Below, piece by piece: positions 11,205-20,107 of a DNA stretch of 64,000 nt. This DNA comes from Nocardioides silvaticus. Lineage in GTDB: Bacteria; Actinomycetota; Actinomycetes; Propionibacteriales; Nocardioidaceae. The position numbers and the translations under genes are program-made. Position 1 is the stretch's first letter; each line of letters starts with the position of its first letter. The notes under the pieces are model-generated. The model saw only the letters and a list, made by a program, of their open reading frames with translations. It was not told the DNA's origin and searched no databases. Where the stretch lies: assembly GCF_003160695.1 (NCBI RefSeq), contig NZ_QGDD01000007.1, positions 62,001 through 126,000 on the forward strand. The letters run 5' to 3'.

Positions 11205-11918
11205 TCAGAAGTCCTTGGACCACAGGTTGACCGCGTAGTCGACCTCCAACCCCTCGTGGTGCCGCAGGACCTGCTCGGCGACGTCGGGCTTGAGCTCGAT
11301 CCGCACCACCGCCTCGAGGTCCGCCCGGCTCCCGAACCGCCAGCCCATGTCGACCGACGTGCGGTTCCAGCCGCGCTGCGCCCAGAACCGCTCGATGGTG
11401 CGGGGGGTGGGGAGGTGCGGGTAGCCGCGGCGGAACCAGGCGCCGAACGTCGAGCGCGACGCGTCGTTGTCGATGACGAGCGCGGTGCCGCCGCGTCGTA
11501 CGACGCGGTCCAGCTCGGCCAGGCCCGGTTCGCAGCCCGGGCCGAAGAAGTAGGCCCACCGCACGTGGACGACGTCGACGCTCGCGTCGGGGAGCGGGAT
11601 CTCCTGTGCCGTCCCGAGCCGTACGTCGACCGCGGGCAGTCCCCGGGTCCGGCGCTGGGCCAGGCGCACCAACCCCGGGTGCGGCTCGACGCCGATGACG
11701 GAGGTCGCCGACTCGGCGAAGCGCGGCAGGTGGAAGCCGGTGCCGCAGCCGAGGTCGAGCACGGTGCGGCCGCGCCAGGACACCCGGTCCGCCATCGCCG
11801 CCCAGAGCCGGCCGTCGGGGTCGGCGGCGTGGTTCTCGATCTCGTAGGTGGCGGTGTGCTGCCAGATGTTCGGGCTCGGGACCGCGCCCCGGACCGGGGT
11901 CGCCGGGCCGTCGCTCAC
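11205..11918 (-). CDS. Class I SAM-dependent methyltransferase
   Basis: 237 residues. The SAM-binding motif I V-L-D-L-G-C-G-T-G-F is near residue 53, an acidic loop (I-G-V-E-P-H-P) follows at about 75, and D-V-V-H-V-R-W-A near 115 fits motif II of the Methyltransf_11 type. The substrate cannot be told. It lies 10 nt downstream of the VOC gene on the same strand, so they are likely co-transcribed. Confidence 0.88.
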   Translation of the reverse strand: MSDGPATPVRGAVPSPNIWQHTATYEIENHAADPDGRLWAAMADRVSWRGRTVLDLGCGTGFHLPRFAESATSVIGVEPHPGLVRLAQRRTRGLPAVDVRLGTAQEIPLPDASVDVVHVRWAYFFGPGCEPGLAELDRVVRRGGTALVIDNDASRSTFGAWFRRGYPHLPTPRTIERFWAQRGWNRTSVDMGWRFGSRADLEAVVRIELKPDVAEQVLRHHEGLEVDYAVNLWSKDF

Positions 11919-11928
11919 GACGAGCGGG

Positions 11929-12567
11929 TCAGAGCCGGACGATGCCGTTCGCGGTCTGCACCTGCGCGGCGAGGATGCCCGGGGTGCCGTGCGGGGCGAC
12001 CCACTCGACCTTGACGTCCTCGAGCGGCGCCTCGACGGTCTCGCCGAGCCACTCGCTGACGCGCTGCGGGTCGCCGGCGATCTCGATGCCCGCGAGCGAG
12101 ACGGTGCCGTCGGCGCCGGCGGACGGGTGCAGGTCGGCCGGCACCTCCCACTGGATGAAGAACGGGAGCTGCGGGTCGGCGATGAGGCCCTGGATGCCGA
12201 TCTGGCGCCAGCGGAGCTCGGTGCCGTCGGGGCGGTGCCGGTTGCCGGTCACGGCCGCGCGACCGAGGCGCTCCTCGACCGGCGTGATGTCCGGGACGGA
12301 GACCACCCAGCCGAGCCAGCCGCCGCCGAGCGCGGAGCGGGCCTTCACGGCCTGGCCGAACGGCGCCTTGTCGGAGGCGGGGTGGTCGAGGCACTCGACG
12401 ACCTCGAGGTAGGTCGCGTCCGCGAGCGGCAGGATCATGTTGCGCGTGCCGAAGCGCGGGTGCACCCCGCCGTCGATGAACTCGCACCCGAGCGCGGCAC
12501 CGAGGCGGGCGGCCGTGCTCGCGAGTCCGTCCGGTCCGGCGGCGTACGACAGGTGGTCCAGGCGCAT
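11929..12567 (-). CDS. VOC (glyoxalase-like) family protein
   Basis: 212 residues from ATG 12567. The start M-R-L-D-H-L-S-Y-A-A-G, the internal F-G-T-R-N-M-I-L-P-L strand and the segment with F-F-I-Q-W-E fit the glyoxalase-like VOC family of unknown substrate. In-frame ATGs also occur at 12576 and 12585. 12567 is chosen because GACAAT lies exactly 7 nt before it (leaderless pattern) and no Shine-Dalgarno serves the others. Confidence 0.82.
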   Translation of the reverse strand: MRLDHLSYAAGPDGLASTAARLGAALGCEFIDGGVHPRFGTRNMILPLADATYLEVVECLDHPASDKAPFGQAVKARSALGGGWLGWVVSVPDITPVEERLGRAAVTGNRHRPDGTELRWRQIGIQGLIADPQLPFFIQWEVPADLHPSAGADGTVSLAGIEIAGDPQRVSEWLGETVEAPLEDVKVEWVAPHGTPGILAAQVQTANGIVRL

Positions 12568-12616
12568 GTCAGACATTGTCGGCATGTGCCGATCGTCACG
12601 CCGAATCGGGGTCGGG

Positions 12617-12636
12617 GTCTCTTGATATCGAGAGAC
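12617..12636. promoter_or_regulatory. 20-nt near-palindrome upstream of the VOC gene
   Basis: GTCTCTTGATATCGAGAGAC is a palindrome apart from one mismatched pair of symmetric positions, centred on GATATC. It lies about 50 nt before the VOC start and just downstream of the Cys-rich gene's stop. It looks like a dimeric-repressor operator; the TTGA..TC core resembles the site near 54520. No cognate regulator is adjacent. Confidence 0.45.
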
Positions 12637-12645
12637 GACCCGCAC

Positions 12646-13425
12646 TCACGCGAACCGGTCGGCCGGGTGGATCGCGAGCGCCGAGCGGGACCGGAGGTGG
12701 GCCTCGCAGTGGCGGACGAGCTCGTCGTAGGCCGCCCGGCCCATCAGCTCGACCAGCTCGGGCTCGTTGGTGACGTAGAGCGGCTCGACCGCGACGCGGG
12801 CCTCGGTGTTGCCCGAGCAGTACCAGTCGAGGTCGTGGCCGCCGGGGCCCCAGCCGCGGCGGTCGTACTCGGTGATCGTGACCTCGGTGTACGACGACCC
12901 GTCCTGCCGCTCGACCTCGCGGTAGGTGCGGCGGATCGGCAGCTGCCAGCACACGTCCGGCTTCGTCTCGAGCGGGTTGCGGCCCTGCTGCAACGCGAGC
13001 CCGTGCAGCGCACAACCCGCGCCGGTGCTGAAGTCTGCGCGGTTGTGGAAGACGCAGCCGCGCTGCCCGTCGACCTCGATCGAGCGGGTCTTGCGCTCGC
13101 CGTCCTCGTCCTTCTCGACCCAGTCGCGGCGGCGGACGCGGCCGGACTTCCCGAGCCGCCCGGGATGGAACTGCCACTGCTCCGGGGTCAGCTGCTCGAC
13201 GTACGCCGCGACCCGCTCCTCGTCGTCCTTGTCGCTGAAGTGCGCGCCGAGCGTGCAGCAGCCGGTGTCGGGGGAGTCGGCGTAGATGCCCTGGCAGCCC
13301 TGCCCGAAGATGCACGTGTACGACGACGTCAGCCAGGTCAGGTCGCAGCGCATGACCTCGCTCGCGTCGGCCGGGTTGACGAACTCGACGAACGCGCGGG
13401 GGAAGTCCAGGTCGACCTCGGGCAC
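12646..13425 (-). CDS. Cysteine-rich conserved hypothetical protein
   Basis: 259 residues, about ten cysteines in spaced groups: C-x-F-G-x-G-C-Q-G-I, T-G-C-C-T-L-G, G-C-V-F-H-N-R and C-W-Q-L-P-I-R-R. The pattern suggests metal or Fe-S binding, as in YkgJ-like or DUF3109-type proteins, but I cannot assign a family with confidence. The GTG at 13425 is preferred because TACGTT ends 6 nt before it. The gene is divergent from ppx with 57 nt between starts. Confidence 0.75.
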   Translation of the reverse strand: MPEVDLDFPRAFVEFVNPADASEVMRCDLTWLTSSYTCIFGQGCQGIYADSPDTGCCTLGAHFSDKDDEERVAAYVEQLTPEQWQFHPGRLGKSGRVRRRDWVEKDEDGERKTRSIEVDGQRGCVFHNRADFSTGAGCALHGLALQQGRNPLETKPDVCWQLPIRRTYREVERQDGSSYTEVTITEYDRRGWGPGGHDLDWYCSGNTEARVAVEPLYVTNEPELVELMGRAAYDELVRHCEAHLRSRSALAIHPADRFA

Positions 13426-13482
13426 CCCGCCAACGTACTCGGGACCCCTGGAACGCCTCCGCCCGGGCGATACGGTGGAGGC

Positions 13483-14421
13483 ATGCGGCTGGGCGTGCTC
13501 GACATCGGCTCGAACACCGGGCACCTGCTCGTCGTCGACGCCCACGGCGGGTCCGCGCCCCTGCCGGCGTACTCCTTCAAGCAGCCGCTCCGGCTGGCCG
13601 AGCACCTCGACGACGACGGCGCCGTCACCCAGACGGGCATCGACGCGCTCGCCGGCTTCGCCGCCGAGGCGGTGGTCGTCGCGGAGGAGAAGGGCTGCGA
13701 GGAGATGATCTGCTTCGCGACCTCGGCGGTGCGCGACTCCCGCAACGCCGACGCGGTGCTCGACCACGTGCGCGAGCAGACCGGCGTCGCCATCGAGGTG
13801 CTCTCCGGCGAGGACGAGGCACGGCTGACGTTCCTGGCCGTACGTCGCTGGTTCGGCTGGTCCGCCGGGCGGCTCACCGTGTTCGACATCGGTGGCGGCT
13901 CGCTCGAGATCGCGACCGGGGCCGACGAGCGCCCCGCCGTCGCACAGTCCCTGCCGCTCGGGGCGGCCCGGCTCGCGGCGACGCACTTCTCCGGTGCGAT
14001 CGACGAGGAGCGGCTCAAGGACATCCGGCGCACGATCCGGGCCGACATCGCCAAGGACGCCGGCCAGGTGCTGCGGACCGGTACGACGCACCGCGCCGCC
14101 GCCACGTCGAAGACGTTCCGCTCGCTCGCGCGGATCTGCGGCGCCGCGCCGTCGACCGAGGGGCCGCTGGTGCCGCGGTCCCTGGCGCAGGAGGAGCTGC
14201 GGCGGTGGATCCCCAAGCTGGTCGCGATGACGCCCGACGAGCTCTCCGCGCTGCCCGGCGTCTCGCCGAGCCGCACCCACCAGATCGTGCCCGGCGCGCT
14301 CGTGGCCGAGGCGTGCATGGACATCTTCGGCCTGTCCGAGCTGGAGATCTGCCCCTGGGCGCTGCGGGAGGGTGTGATCCTCGAGCGCATCGACAAGCTC
14401 AGCGTCATCGGCGGGGACTGA
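13483..14421 (+). CDS. Ppx/GppA family phosphatase
   Basis: 312 residues, the short form. It has the ASKHA-fold motifs L-D-I-G-S-N-T at 6-12 and F-D-I-G-G-G-S-L-E near 133, plus T-S-A-V-R-D-S-R-N near 81. Family members hydrolyse polyphosphate or pppGpp. The short actinobacterial form corresponds to M. tuberculosis PPX1 (Rv0496), which I recall acts on short-chain polyphosphate. ATG 13483 has GGAGG very close and a TACGGT box 6 nt before it. A longer open frame upstream is antisense to other genes. Confidence 0.92.
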   Translation: MRLGVLDIGSNTGHLLVVDAHGGSAPLPAYSFKQPLRLAEHLDDDGAVTQTGIDALAGFAAEAVVVAEEKGCEEMICFATSAVRDSRNADAVLDHVREQTGVAIEVLSGEDEARLTFLAVRRWFGWSAGRLTVFDIGGGSLEIATGADERPAVAQSLPLGAARLAATHFSGAIDEERLKDIRRTIRADIAKDAGQVLRTGTTHRAAATSKTFRSLARICGAAPSTEGPLVPRSLAQEELRRWIPKLVAMTPDELSALPGVSPSRTHQIVPGALVAEACMDIFGLSELEICPWALREGVILERIDKLSVIGGD

Positions 14422-14422
14422 G

Positions 14423-15292
14423 ATGGTGAGCGACGGAGCCGCCCGCCCGGGGCGGCCGCGGATCGGGCTGTCGACCTCCTCGGTCTATCCCGAGTCGACC
14501 GCGCACGCCTTCAGCTGGGCGGCGGAGGTCGGCTACGAGGCCGTCGAGGTGATGGTCGGCATCGACGCGCTGTCCCAGCAGGTCGTGGCGATCGAGCAGC
14601 TGGTCGAGCACCACGGAATCCCGGTGAGTGCCGTGCACGCGCCGTGCCTGCTCTTCACCCAGCGGGTCTGGGGCACCGAACCGTGGGGGAAGCTCGAGCG
14701 GTCGGCCGAGATGGCGGCCGCGGTGGGCGCGGAGGTCGTCGTCGTCCACCCCCCGTTCCGGTGGCAGAGGGAGTACGCCCGCGACTTCGTCAACGGGATC
14801 GCGGCGCTCGAGGAGTCCAGCGGCATCGCGTTCGCGGTGGAGAACATGTATCCCTGGCGGGCCTCGGCCAGGCGCAGCATGGAGATGTACCTCCCGGGGT
14901 GGGACCCCTCCTCGGAGCCCTACGCGAACACCACGATCGACCTCTCCCACGCGGCGATCGCCCACGACGACCCGATCGCGATGGCCGACCGGCTGGGACC
15001 GCGGTTGCGCCACATCCACCTCACCGACGGCACCGGGTCGGCCAAGGACGAGCACCTGGTGCCGGGGCGCGGAGCGATGCGGGCGGCCGACTTCCTGCAC
15101 CACGTGGTCGCGAACGGCTTCAATGGAGAGGTGGTGCTCGAGATCAACACCCGCCGGTGCACGACCCGCGAGGAGCGGGCGGCCGACCTGCGGGCGTCCC
15201 TGGAGTTCGCGCGCGAGCACCTGACGGTCGCCCCGGGCGCCGCGGTGGCACCGGTGGCACCGGTGGCCCCGCGCCCGGCGACGGAGCGGTGA
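14423..15292 (+). CDS. Xylose isomerase-like TIM-barrel protein
   Basis: 289 residues. The start G-L-S-T-S-S-V-Y-P and metal-ligand segments (E-V-M-V-G, V-V-V-H-P-P-F near 111, A-V-E-N-M-Y-P near 137, T-I-D-L-S-H near 171, H-I-H-L-T-D near 195, E-I-N-T near 239) fit the AP_endonuc_2 / sugar phosphate isomerase superfamily. The substrate is unknown. It starts one base after the ppx stop and overlaps the TetR gene as GTGA. The counterpart in M. tuberculosis also follows ppx. Confidence 0.88.
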   Translation: MVSDGAARPGRPRIGLSTSSVYPESTAHAFSWAAEVGYEAVEVMVGIDALSQQVVAIEQLVEHHGIPVSAVHAPCLLFTQRVWGTEPWGKLERSAEMAAAVGAEVVVVHPPFRWQREYARDFVNGIAALEESSGIAFAVENMYPWRASARRSMEMYLPGWDPSSEPYANTTIDLSHAAIAHDDPIAMADRLGPRLRHIHLTDGTGSAKDEHLVPGRGAMRAADFLHHVVANGFNGEVVLEINTRRCTTREERAADLRASLEFAREHLTVAPGAAVAPVAPVAPRPATER

Positions 15293-15888
15293 CCGAGGGG
15301 CCCCGGCGCGGTCGGCGCCCGGGACGACCCGACACGCGTGCGGAGATCCTGGTGGCGGCGCGCAACGCGTTCGCCGAGCAGGGCTTCGCCGGGACGACGA
15401 TCCGCGCGATCGCCAACGCGGCCGGTGTCGACACGGCGCTGGTCCACCACTACTTCGGCAGCAAGGACGACCTGTTCGTCGCGGCCCTCGAGGCACCCGT
15501 CGACCCGCGGGAGGTGATCAGCGCCGCGGTCGCCGGACAGCCCGAGCAGGCCGGGGAGGCGCTGGTCCGCGCCTTCCTGTCGGTCTGGGACGACCCGGGC
15601 CTGCAGCCAGGGCTGCTCGCCCTCGTGCGCCGGGTGCTCGAGCCCGGTGGTGACCGGCTGGTCCGGGACGGGTTCGTGCCGGTCGTGCTCGTGCCGATCG
15701 GGGAGCAGCTCGGCCTCGACCGGCCGTCGTTGCGGATGCCGCTCGTCGCGTCCCAGGTGATCGGGCTGATCCTCGCCCGCTACGTGGTGCGGCTCGAACC
15801 CGTCGCCTCCCTCCACCCCGAGGTCCTCGTCGGGATCTACGGGCCCACGATCCAGCGCTACCTGACGGGAGAGCTTCCCCCGGGCTGA
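15289..15888 (+). CDS. TetR-family repressor, probably of the ABC exporter
   Basis: 199 residues from GTG 15289, which overlaps the upstream stop. The N-terminal TetR helix-turn-helix is clear: A-R-N-A-F-A-E-Q-G-F-A-G-T-T-I-R-A-I-A, then V-H-H-Y-F-G-S-K-D-D-L-F. The C-terminal part resembles TetR_C regulators of ABC-2 exporters. The exporter genes start 48 nt downstream, behind a nested palindrome that is the obvious operator candidate. Confidence 0.92.
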   Translation: MTEGPRRGRRPGRPDTRAEILVAARNAFAEQGFAGTTIRAIANAAGVDTALVHHYFGSKDDLFVAALEAPVDPREVISAAVAGQPEQAGEALVRAFLSVWDDPGLQPGLLALVRRVLEPGGDRLVRDGFVPVVLVPIGEQLGLDRPSLRMPLVASQVIGLILARYVVRLEPVASLHPEVLVGIYGPTIQRYLTGELPPG

Positions 15889-15900
15889 TCGCGTCGCAGG

Positions 15901-15958
15901 TTGCGCCGGAGCGCCCTCCACGGCATTATTCATCACATGATGAAAAGCGCCGTGGAGG
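15901..15958 (+). promoter_or_regulatory. Leaderless promoter with nested palindromic operator
   Basis: -35 TTGCGC (15901-15906), 17-bp spacer, -10 CATTAT (15924-15929), then 7 nt to the A of ATG 15937, so transcript and reading frame should start together. Two inverted repeats share one centre (15936.5): inner TTCATCA-CA-TGATGAA (15929-15944) and outer CCTCCACGGC / GCCGTGGAGG (15915-15924 / 15949-15958). Repressor bound here would block both the promoter and the start codon. Confidence 0.75.
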
Positions 15959-16659
15959 CTGTCGGCCTCTCCGTGGCCCGCGGCGGCCGTGACGTCCTGC
16001 GCGGGCTCGACTTCACGATCCCCGTCGGGGAGGTGACCGGCCTGCTGGGCCCGTCCGGCTGCGGCAAGTCGACGTTGATGCGTGCTCTCGTCGGCGTCCA
16101 GGCCGGCGTGCGCGGCACCTGCACGGTGCTCGGCGAACCCGCCGGCTCGCGCGCGCTGCGACCGCGGATCGGCTACGTCACCCAGGCGCCGAGCGTGTAC
16201 GACGACCTCAGCGTCGCCGAGAACCTCGCCTTCTTCGCGCGGGTGCTCGGTGTCGACCGGGCAGAGGTGGGCCGCTGCCTGGAGACGGTCGACCTCGCCG
16301 ACCGTGGCGACGACGTGGTCGCCAACCTCAGCGGCGGGCAGCGCTCCCGAGCCAGCCTCGCCGTCGCCCTGCTCGGCAGCCCCAGCCTGCTCGTCCTCGA
16401 CGAGCCGACGGTCGGGCTGGACCCGGTGCTGCGGGAGGACCTGTGGTCCACCTTCCACGGCCTGGCCGAGTCCGGCGTCGCCGTACTCGTCTCCAGCCAC
16501 GTCATGGACGAGGCCGAGCGCTGCGACCGGCTGCTGCTGATGCGGGACGGGGTCTTCATCGCCGACGGCACCCCGGCCGAGATCAAGCGGACGGCGGGCC
16601 TCGCCGAGGCCGACGACATCGAGGCCGCCTTCCTCGCGATCGTCAGGAGCGCGTCATGA
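15937..16659 (+). CDS. ABC transporter ATP-binding protein
   Basis: 240 residues. Walker A G-P-S-G-C-G-K-S-T near 34, signature L-S-G-G-Q near 131, and Walker B L-L-V-L-D-E-P-T near 150, followed by the H-loop S-S-H-V-M-D-E-A, place it in the drug/ABC-2 exporter class. A second ATG follows directly at 15940. The promoter pattern supports 15937. The stop overlaps the permease start as ATGA. Confidence 0.93.
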   Translation: MMKSAVEAVGLSVARGGRDVLRGLDFTIPVGEVTGLLGPSGCGKSTLMRALVGVQAGVRGTCTVLGEPAGSRALRPRIGYVTQAPSVYDDLSVAENLAFFARVLGVDRAEVGRCLETVDLADRGDDVVANLSGGQRSRASLAVALLGSPSLLVLDEPTVGLDPVLREDLWSTFHGLAESGVAVLVSSHVMDEAERCDRLLLMRDGVFIADGTPAEIKRTAGLAEADDIEAAFLAIVRSAS

Positions 16660-17393
16660 CGCCGCGGGTCACCCTCGCCATCGCGGCCCGCGTGCTGGTG
16701 CAGCTGCGCCGCGACCACCGGACGCTCGCGATCATGCTGGTGCTGCCCTGCCTGCTGATCACCTTGCTGTGGTGGATGTTCGACGACCTGCCGGGCAGCA
16801 CCTTCGACCGGATCGGGCCGGCCCTGCTGGCGATGTTCCCCTTCGTCGTGATGTTCCTCATCACCAGCGTCACGACCTTGCGCGAGCGCTCCGGCGGCAC
16901 CCTGGAGCGGCTGCTCGCGATGCCGATGGGCAAGCTCGACTTCCTCTTCGGCTACGCCGTCGCCTTCGGACTGGTCGCAGCGGTCCAGTCCGCCCTGGCC
17001 GTCGCCCTCAGCGTCGGCGTGCTCGACCTGACCATCGAGGGGCCGGTCTGGCTGCTGACCGTCGTCGCGATCGTCGACGCCGTCCTCGGCACCGCGCTCG
17101 GGCTGTTCGTCAGCGCGTTCGCCCGCACCGAGTTCCAAGCGGTCCAGTTCATGCCGGCGGTCGTGATCCCGCAGATCCTTCTCTGCGGCCTCTTCGTCCC
17201 CCGCTCCGCGCTCCCCGACGTCCTCGGCGCGATCAGCGACGTGCTGCCGCTGTCCTACGCCGTCGACGCCATGGAGCACCTCACCCGCTCCACCACGACC
17301 GGCGAGGTGTGGGTGGACCTGGCCGTCGTCGCGGCGTACGCCGTCGCCGGCCTCGCGCTCGGCGCGGGCACCCTGCGACGCCGCAGCCCCTGA
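16656..17393 (+). CDS. ABC-2 type permease
   Basis: 245 residues with about six hydrophobic helices: one near 22-42, then 60-80, 105-130, 140-165, 170-190 and 220-240. The segment L-R-E-R-S-G-G-T-L-E-R-L is the typical ABC-2 membrane signature. It should pair with the upstream ATPase as a small exporter, possibly of a drug or lipid. The ATG is fixed by the 4-nt overlap. Confidence 0.92.
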   Translation: MTPRVTLAIAARVLVQLRRDHRTLAIMLVLPCLLITLLWWMFDDLPGSTFDRIGPALLAMFPFVVMFLITSVTTLRERSGGTLERLLAMPMGKLDFLFGYAVAFGLVAAVQSALAVALSVGVLDLTIEGPVWLLTVVAIVDAVLGTALGLFVSAFARTEFQAVQFMPAVVIPQILLCGLFVPRSALPDVLGAISDVLPLSYAVDAMEHLTRSTTTGEVWVDLAVVAAYAVAGLALGAGTLRRRSP

Positions 17394-17440
17394 CCCCGCG
17401 GAAGCGGCATCTCGCGGGCCTCCGTCGTACCGTTGGAGGC

Positions 17441-18406
17441 ATGCGTCCCCTGCGTGACTCGCTCCTCCTCCTCTCGCGCAGCGAGGCGGTGAAGCGCCTC
17501 ATCACGACCCTCCCGGTGTCGGCTGCGGTGGTGAGGTCGTACGTCCCCGGCGAGAGCGCCGAGGAGGCCGTCGCGGCGACCGCGGAGCTGGTCGAGGGCG
17601 GCATCGCCGTCACGCTCGACTACCTCGGTGAGGACACGACCGACGTCGAGCAGGCGGAGGCGACGGTGGCGGCGTACCTCGAGCTCCTCAAGCAGCTCTC
17701 CGCCCAGGGCCTGGCCCGGCGCGCAGAGGTCAGCGTCAAGCTCACCGCGATCGGCCTTTCCCTCGACTCCGACGTCGCGCCCGGCGGCGGCCGCAAGATC
17801 GCGCTCGAGAACGCCCGCGCCATCTGCCGCGCCGCGCGCAACGCCGGCACCACGGTCACCATCGACATGGAGGACCACACCACCACCGACCAGACGCTTG
17901 TGATCCTCCGCGAGCTGCGCAAGGACTTCCCCGAGACCGGTGCCGTCCTGCAGGCCTACCTCTACCGCACGGAGGCCGACTGCCGCGCTCTCGCGTACGC
18001 CGGCAGCCGGGTCCGTCTCTGCAAGGGCGCCTACGACGAACCGTCCGACGTCGCCTACTCCGACCCGGACGAGGTCGACAAGGCCTACGTGCGGTGCCTG
18101 AAGATCCTGCTCGGCCACACCAGCCCCGACGGCGACTGCTACCCGATGATCGCCTCCCACGACCCGCGGCTGATCGAGATCGCGTCCTCGCTCGCGAGCC
18201 GGTACGGCCGCGCGCAGGGCACCTACGAGTTCCAGATGCTCTACGGCATCCGCCCGGCCGAGCAGCGCCGGCTCGCGGCCGCCGGCGAGACGGTGCGCGT
18301 CTACATCCCCTACGGCAACGAGTGGTACGGCTACCTCATGAGAAGGCTCGCCGAGCGCCCGCGGAACCTGTCCTTCTTCCTCACGTCGCTCATCAAGAAG
18401 AGCTGA
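17441..18406 (+). CDS. Proline dehydrogenase (monofunctional)
   Basis: 321 residues. This is the monofunctional PRODH barrel, which oxidises proline to pyrroline-5-carboxylate with FAD and passes electrons to quinone. Motifs visible: V-S-V-K-L-T-A-I-G near 97, T-I-D-M-E-D near 142, L-Q-A-Y-L-Y-R-T near 170, R-L-C-K-G-A-Y near 190, and the late R-V-Y-I-P-Y-G-N-E-W-Y-G-Y. TACCGT lies 7 nt before ATG. The P5C dehydrogenase partner is not in the window; proC, the reverse step, follows. Confidence 0.95.
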   Translation: MRPLRDSLLLLSRSEAVKRLITTLPVSAAVVRSYVPGESAEEAVAATAELVEGGIAVTLDYLGEDTTDVEQAEATVAAYLELLKQLSAQGLARRAEVSVKLTAIGLSLDSDVAPGGGRKIALENARAICRAARNAGTTVTIDMEDHTTTDQTLVILRELRKDFPETGAVLQAYLYRTEADCRALAYAGSRVRLCKGAYDEPSDVAYSDPDEVDKAYVRCLKILLGHTSPDGDCYPMIASHDPRLIEIASSLASRYGRAQGTYEFQMLYGIRPAEQRRLAAAGETVRVYIPYGNEWYGYLMRRLAERPRNLSFFLTSLIKKS

Positions 18407-18425
18407 GGACCTCTACCCTTTCCCC

Positions 18426-19229
18426 ATGAAGCAGACCGCGGTCATCGGCGCCGGCGTCATGGGCGAGACCCTGCTGTCCGGACTGGTCCGGGCCGGCCGT
18501 CGCGTCGACCAGCTGCTCGTCGGCGAGAAGCGCGAGGCGCGGGCCAAGGAGCTCGAGGAGCGGTACGACGTCGCCGTCGTCTCCAATGTCGAAGCCGCCT
18601 CCAAGGCCGACACCGTCGCGCTCGTGGTGAAGCCGCAGGACATGGTCGACGTGCTCCGCGAGATCTCCGACGTCCTCCGCCCCGGCCAGCTGCTCGTCTC
18701 GCTGGCCGCCGGCATCACGACCGACCTCATCGAGTCGCACGTGCCCGAGGGAGTCGCCGTCGTCCGCGTCATGCCGAACACCCCCGCGCTCGTCGACCAG
18801 GGCATGTCGGCGATCTCGGCCGGCTCCCACTGCGACGAGGCCCATCTCGCCGAGGCCGAGGAGCTGATGGCCTCCGTCGGCCGGGTCGTCCTGGTGCCGG
18901 AGAAGCAGCAGGACGCCGTCACCGCGATCAGCGGCTCCGGCCCGGCCTACATCTTCTTCGTCGTCGAGTCGATGATCGAGGCCGGCGTCCACCTCGGCCT
19001 GCCCCGCACCACCGCCAGCGAGCTCGCGATCCAGACCCTCGTCGGCTCCGCCGCGATGCTCCGCGAGACCGGCGAGCACCCGACCGTGCTCCGCGAGCAG
19101 GTCACCTCACCCGCCGGCACCACCGCCGCCGCCCTCCGCGAGCTCGAGATCCACCGCGTCCGCGCCGCGTTCCTCGCCGCGCTCGAAGCCGCGCGGGACC
19201 GGTCGCGGGAGCTGGCGAGCGGGGGCTGA
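18426..19229 (+). CDS. proC: Pyrroline-5-carboxylate reductase
   Basis: 267 residues. It reduces P5C to proline with NAD(P)H. The N-terminal Rossmann motif is G-A-G-V-M-G near residue 8; K-P-Q-D-M near 61, R-V-M-P-N-T-P-A near 116 and the C-terminal S-G-S-G-P-A-Y-I-F and Q-V-T-S-P-A-G-T-T motifs are diagnostic. TACCCT ends 6 nt before the ATG and no Shine-Dalgarno is visible, so it is probably leaderless with its own promoter in the 19-nt gap after the PRODH gene. Confidence 0.97.
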   Translation: MKQTAVIGAGVMGETLLSGLVRAGRRVDQLLVGEKREARAKELEERYDVAVVSNVEAASKADTVALVVKPQDMVDVLREISDVLRPGQLLVSLAAGITTDLIESHVPEGVAVVRVMPNTPALVDQGMSAISAGSHCDEAHLAEAEELMASVGRVVLVPEKQQDAVTAISGSGPAYIFFVVESMIEAGVHLGLPRTTASELAIQTLVGSAAMLRETGEHPTVLREQVTSPAGTTAAALRELEIHRVRAAFLAALEAARDRSRELASGG

Positions 19230-19265
19230 CGGGCCGGGCTCACGGGCCGGGCTCACGGGCCGGGC

Positions 19266-19358
19266 GTGGAATACCCGGTCGGCCGGGTATCCCACGGGTT
19301 GTCAGCCATTGCAGAGGCTGACAACCCGATGAACACCCGGTCGACCGGGTATTCCACG
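19266..19358. repeat. Three-hairpin palindromic element, copy 3 (subtype B)
   Basis: GTGGAATACCCGGTCGGCCGGGTATCCCAC, then GGGTTGTCAGCC-ATTGCAGA-GGCTGACAACCC, then AACACCCGGTCGACCGGGTATTCCAC. It differs from subtype A in both hairpins by compensatory changes, so pairing is kept while sequence drifts. It lies between convergent proC (+) and the HAD gene (-). A direct duplication of CGGGCTCACGGGC precedes it (19234-19263). Confidence 0.92.
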
Positions 19359-19368
19359 GCGCGCCCAG

Positions 19369-20052
19369 CTACCAGCTGAGCTCCGCCAGCGACCTGATCC
19401 GCTCGACGCCGGCCACCTCGTGCGCCCGGTAGCGCCCGACCCGGTCGATCAGCACCGACCCGAGGCCGGCGGCCCGGGCTCCCCGCACGTCGTGGCGCAG
19501 CGAGTCGCCGACCATCACCGCGCCGGACGGGTCGACGCCGAGGTCGGCGCACGCGTGGTGGAAGGCGCGGGGGTCGGGCTTGGCGGCGCCGAGCGCGGAG
19601 GACGCGTAAACGCGCACGTCGTACGACGCCAGTCCGGTGCGCTGCATCTTCGTCTCCTGGATGCTCTGCTCGCCGTTGGTGAGGATGCCGACCGCCAGGC
19701 CGGCGCCGAGCGCCCGCTCCAGCGCGGCAGCCGCGTCGTCGAACGCCGCCCACGCCGCGCGGTAGCAGGCGAGGTAGCCCGCGAAGGTGTCGTCGGCGAC
19801 CGCGTCGTCGGCGAGGTCCCAGCCGGGCAGGAACGCCCGGATCCGGGCCCGGCGCTGCTCGACGTGGGAGACCTCGCCGCGCTGGAAGCGCTCGTGGTGG
19901 TAGGTCTCGAGGGCGAACCACCGCTCCGCGTGGTCCTCGAGCATCCCGTCCAGCCCGAGCCCTGCCAGCCACGCCCGGAGGCCACGGTCGGCCGCGCCGC
20001 GGTGGTCGAACAGCGTGTCATCGAGGTCGAAGAGGACTCCCGTGACCGCCAT
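19369..20052 (-). CDS. HAD-family hydrolase
   Basis: 227 residues from ATG 20052. Motif I is F-D-L-D-D-T-L-F near residue 8, motif II I-L-T-N-G near 118, and motif IV V-M-V-G-D-S-L-R-H-D-V near 178. The cap size and G-A-R-A-A-G-L near the end resemble the YjjG/REG-2 phosphatase subgroup. The substrate is unknown. It is followed by a subtype B palindromic element. Confidence 0.9.
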   Translation of the reverse strand: MAVTGVLFDLDDTLFDHRGAADRGLRAWLAGLGLDGMLEDHAERWFALETYHHERFQRGEVSHVEQRRARIRAFLPGWDLADDAVADDTFAGYLACYRAAWAAFDDAAAALERALGAGLAVGILTNGEQSIQETKMQRTGLASYDVRVYASSALGAAKPDPRAFHHACADLGVDPSGAVMVGDSLRHDVRGARAAGLGSVLIDRVGRYRAHEVAGVERIRSLAELSW

Positions 20053-20107
20053 GCGCCCATCCTCGCAAGACCCTCCGACAGCACCGACAGGCCACCCTCG
20101 CCGAGCC

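Noticed and set aside
11848..14421. An 857-codon protein ending in Ppx
   Set aside because: Only the last 312 codons match the Ppx family; the rest is antisense to the methyltransferase, VOC and Cys-rich genes.
14644..15888. Long frame fused to the TetR gene
   Set aside because: The first 215 codons are out of frame inside the TIM-barrel gene; GTG 15289 in a GTGA overlap is the natural start.
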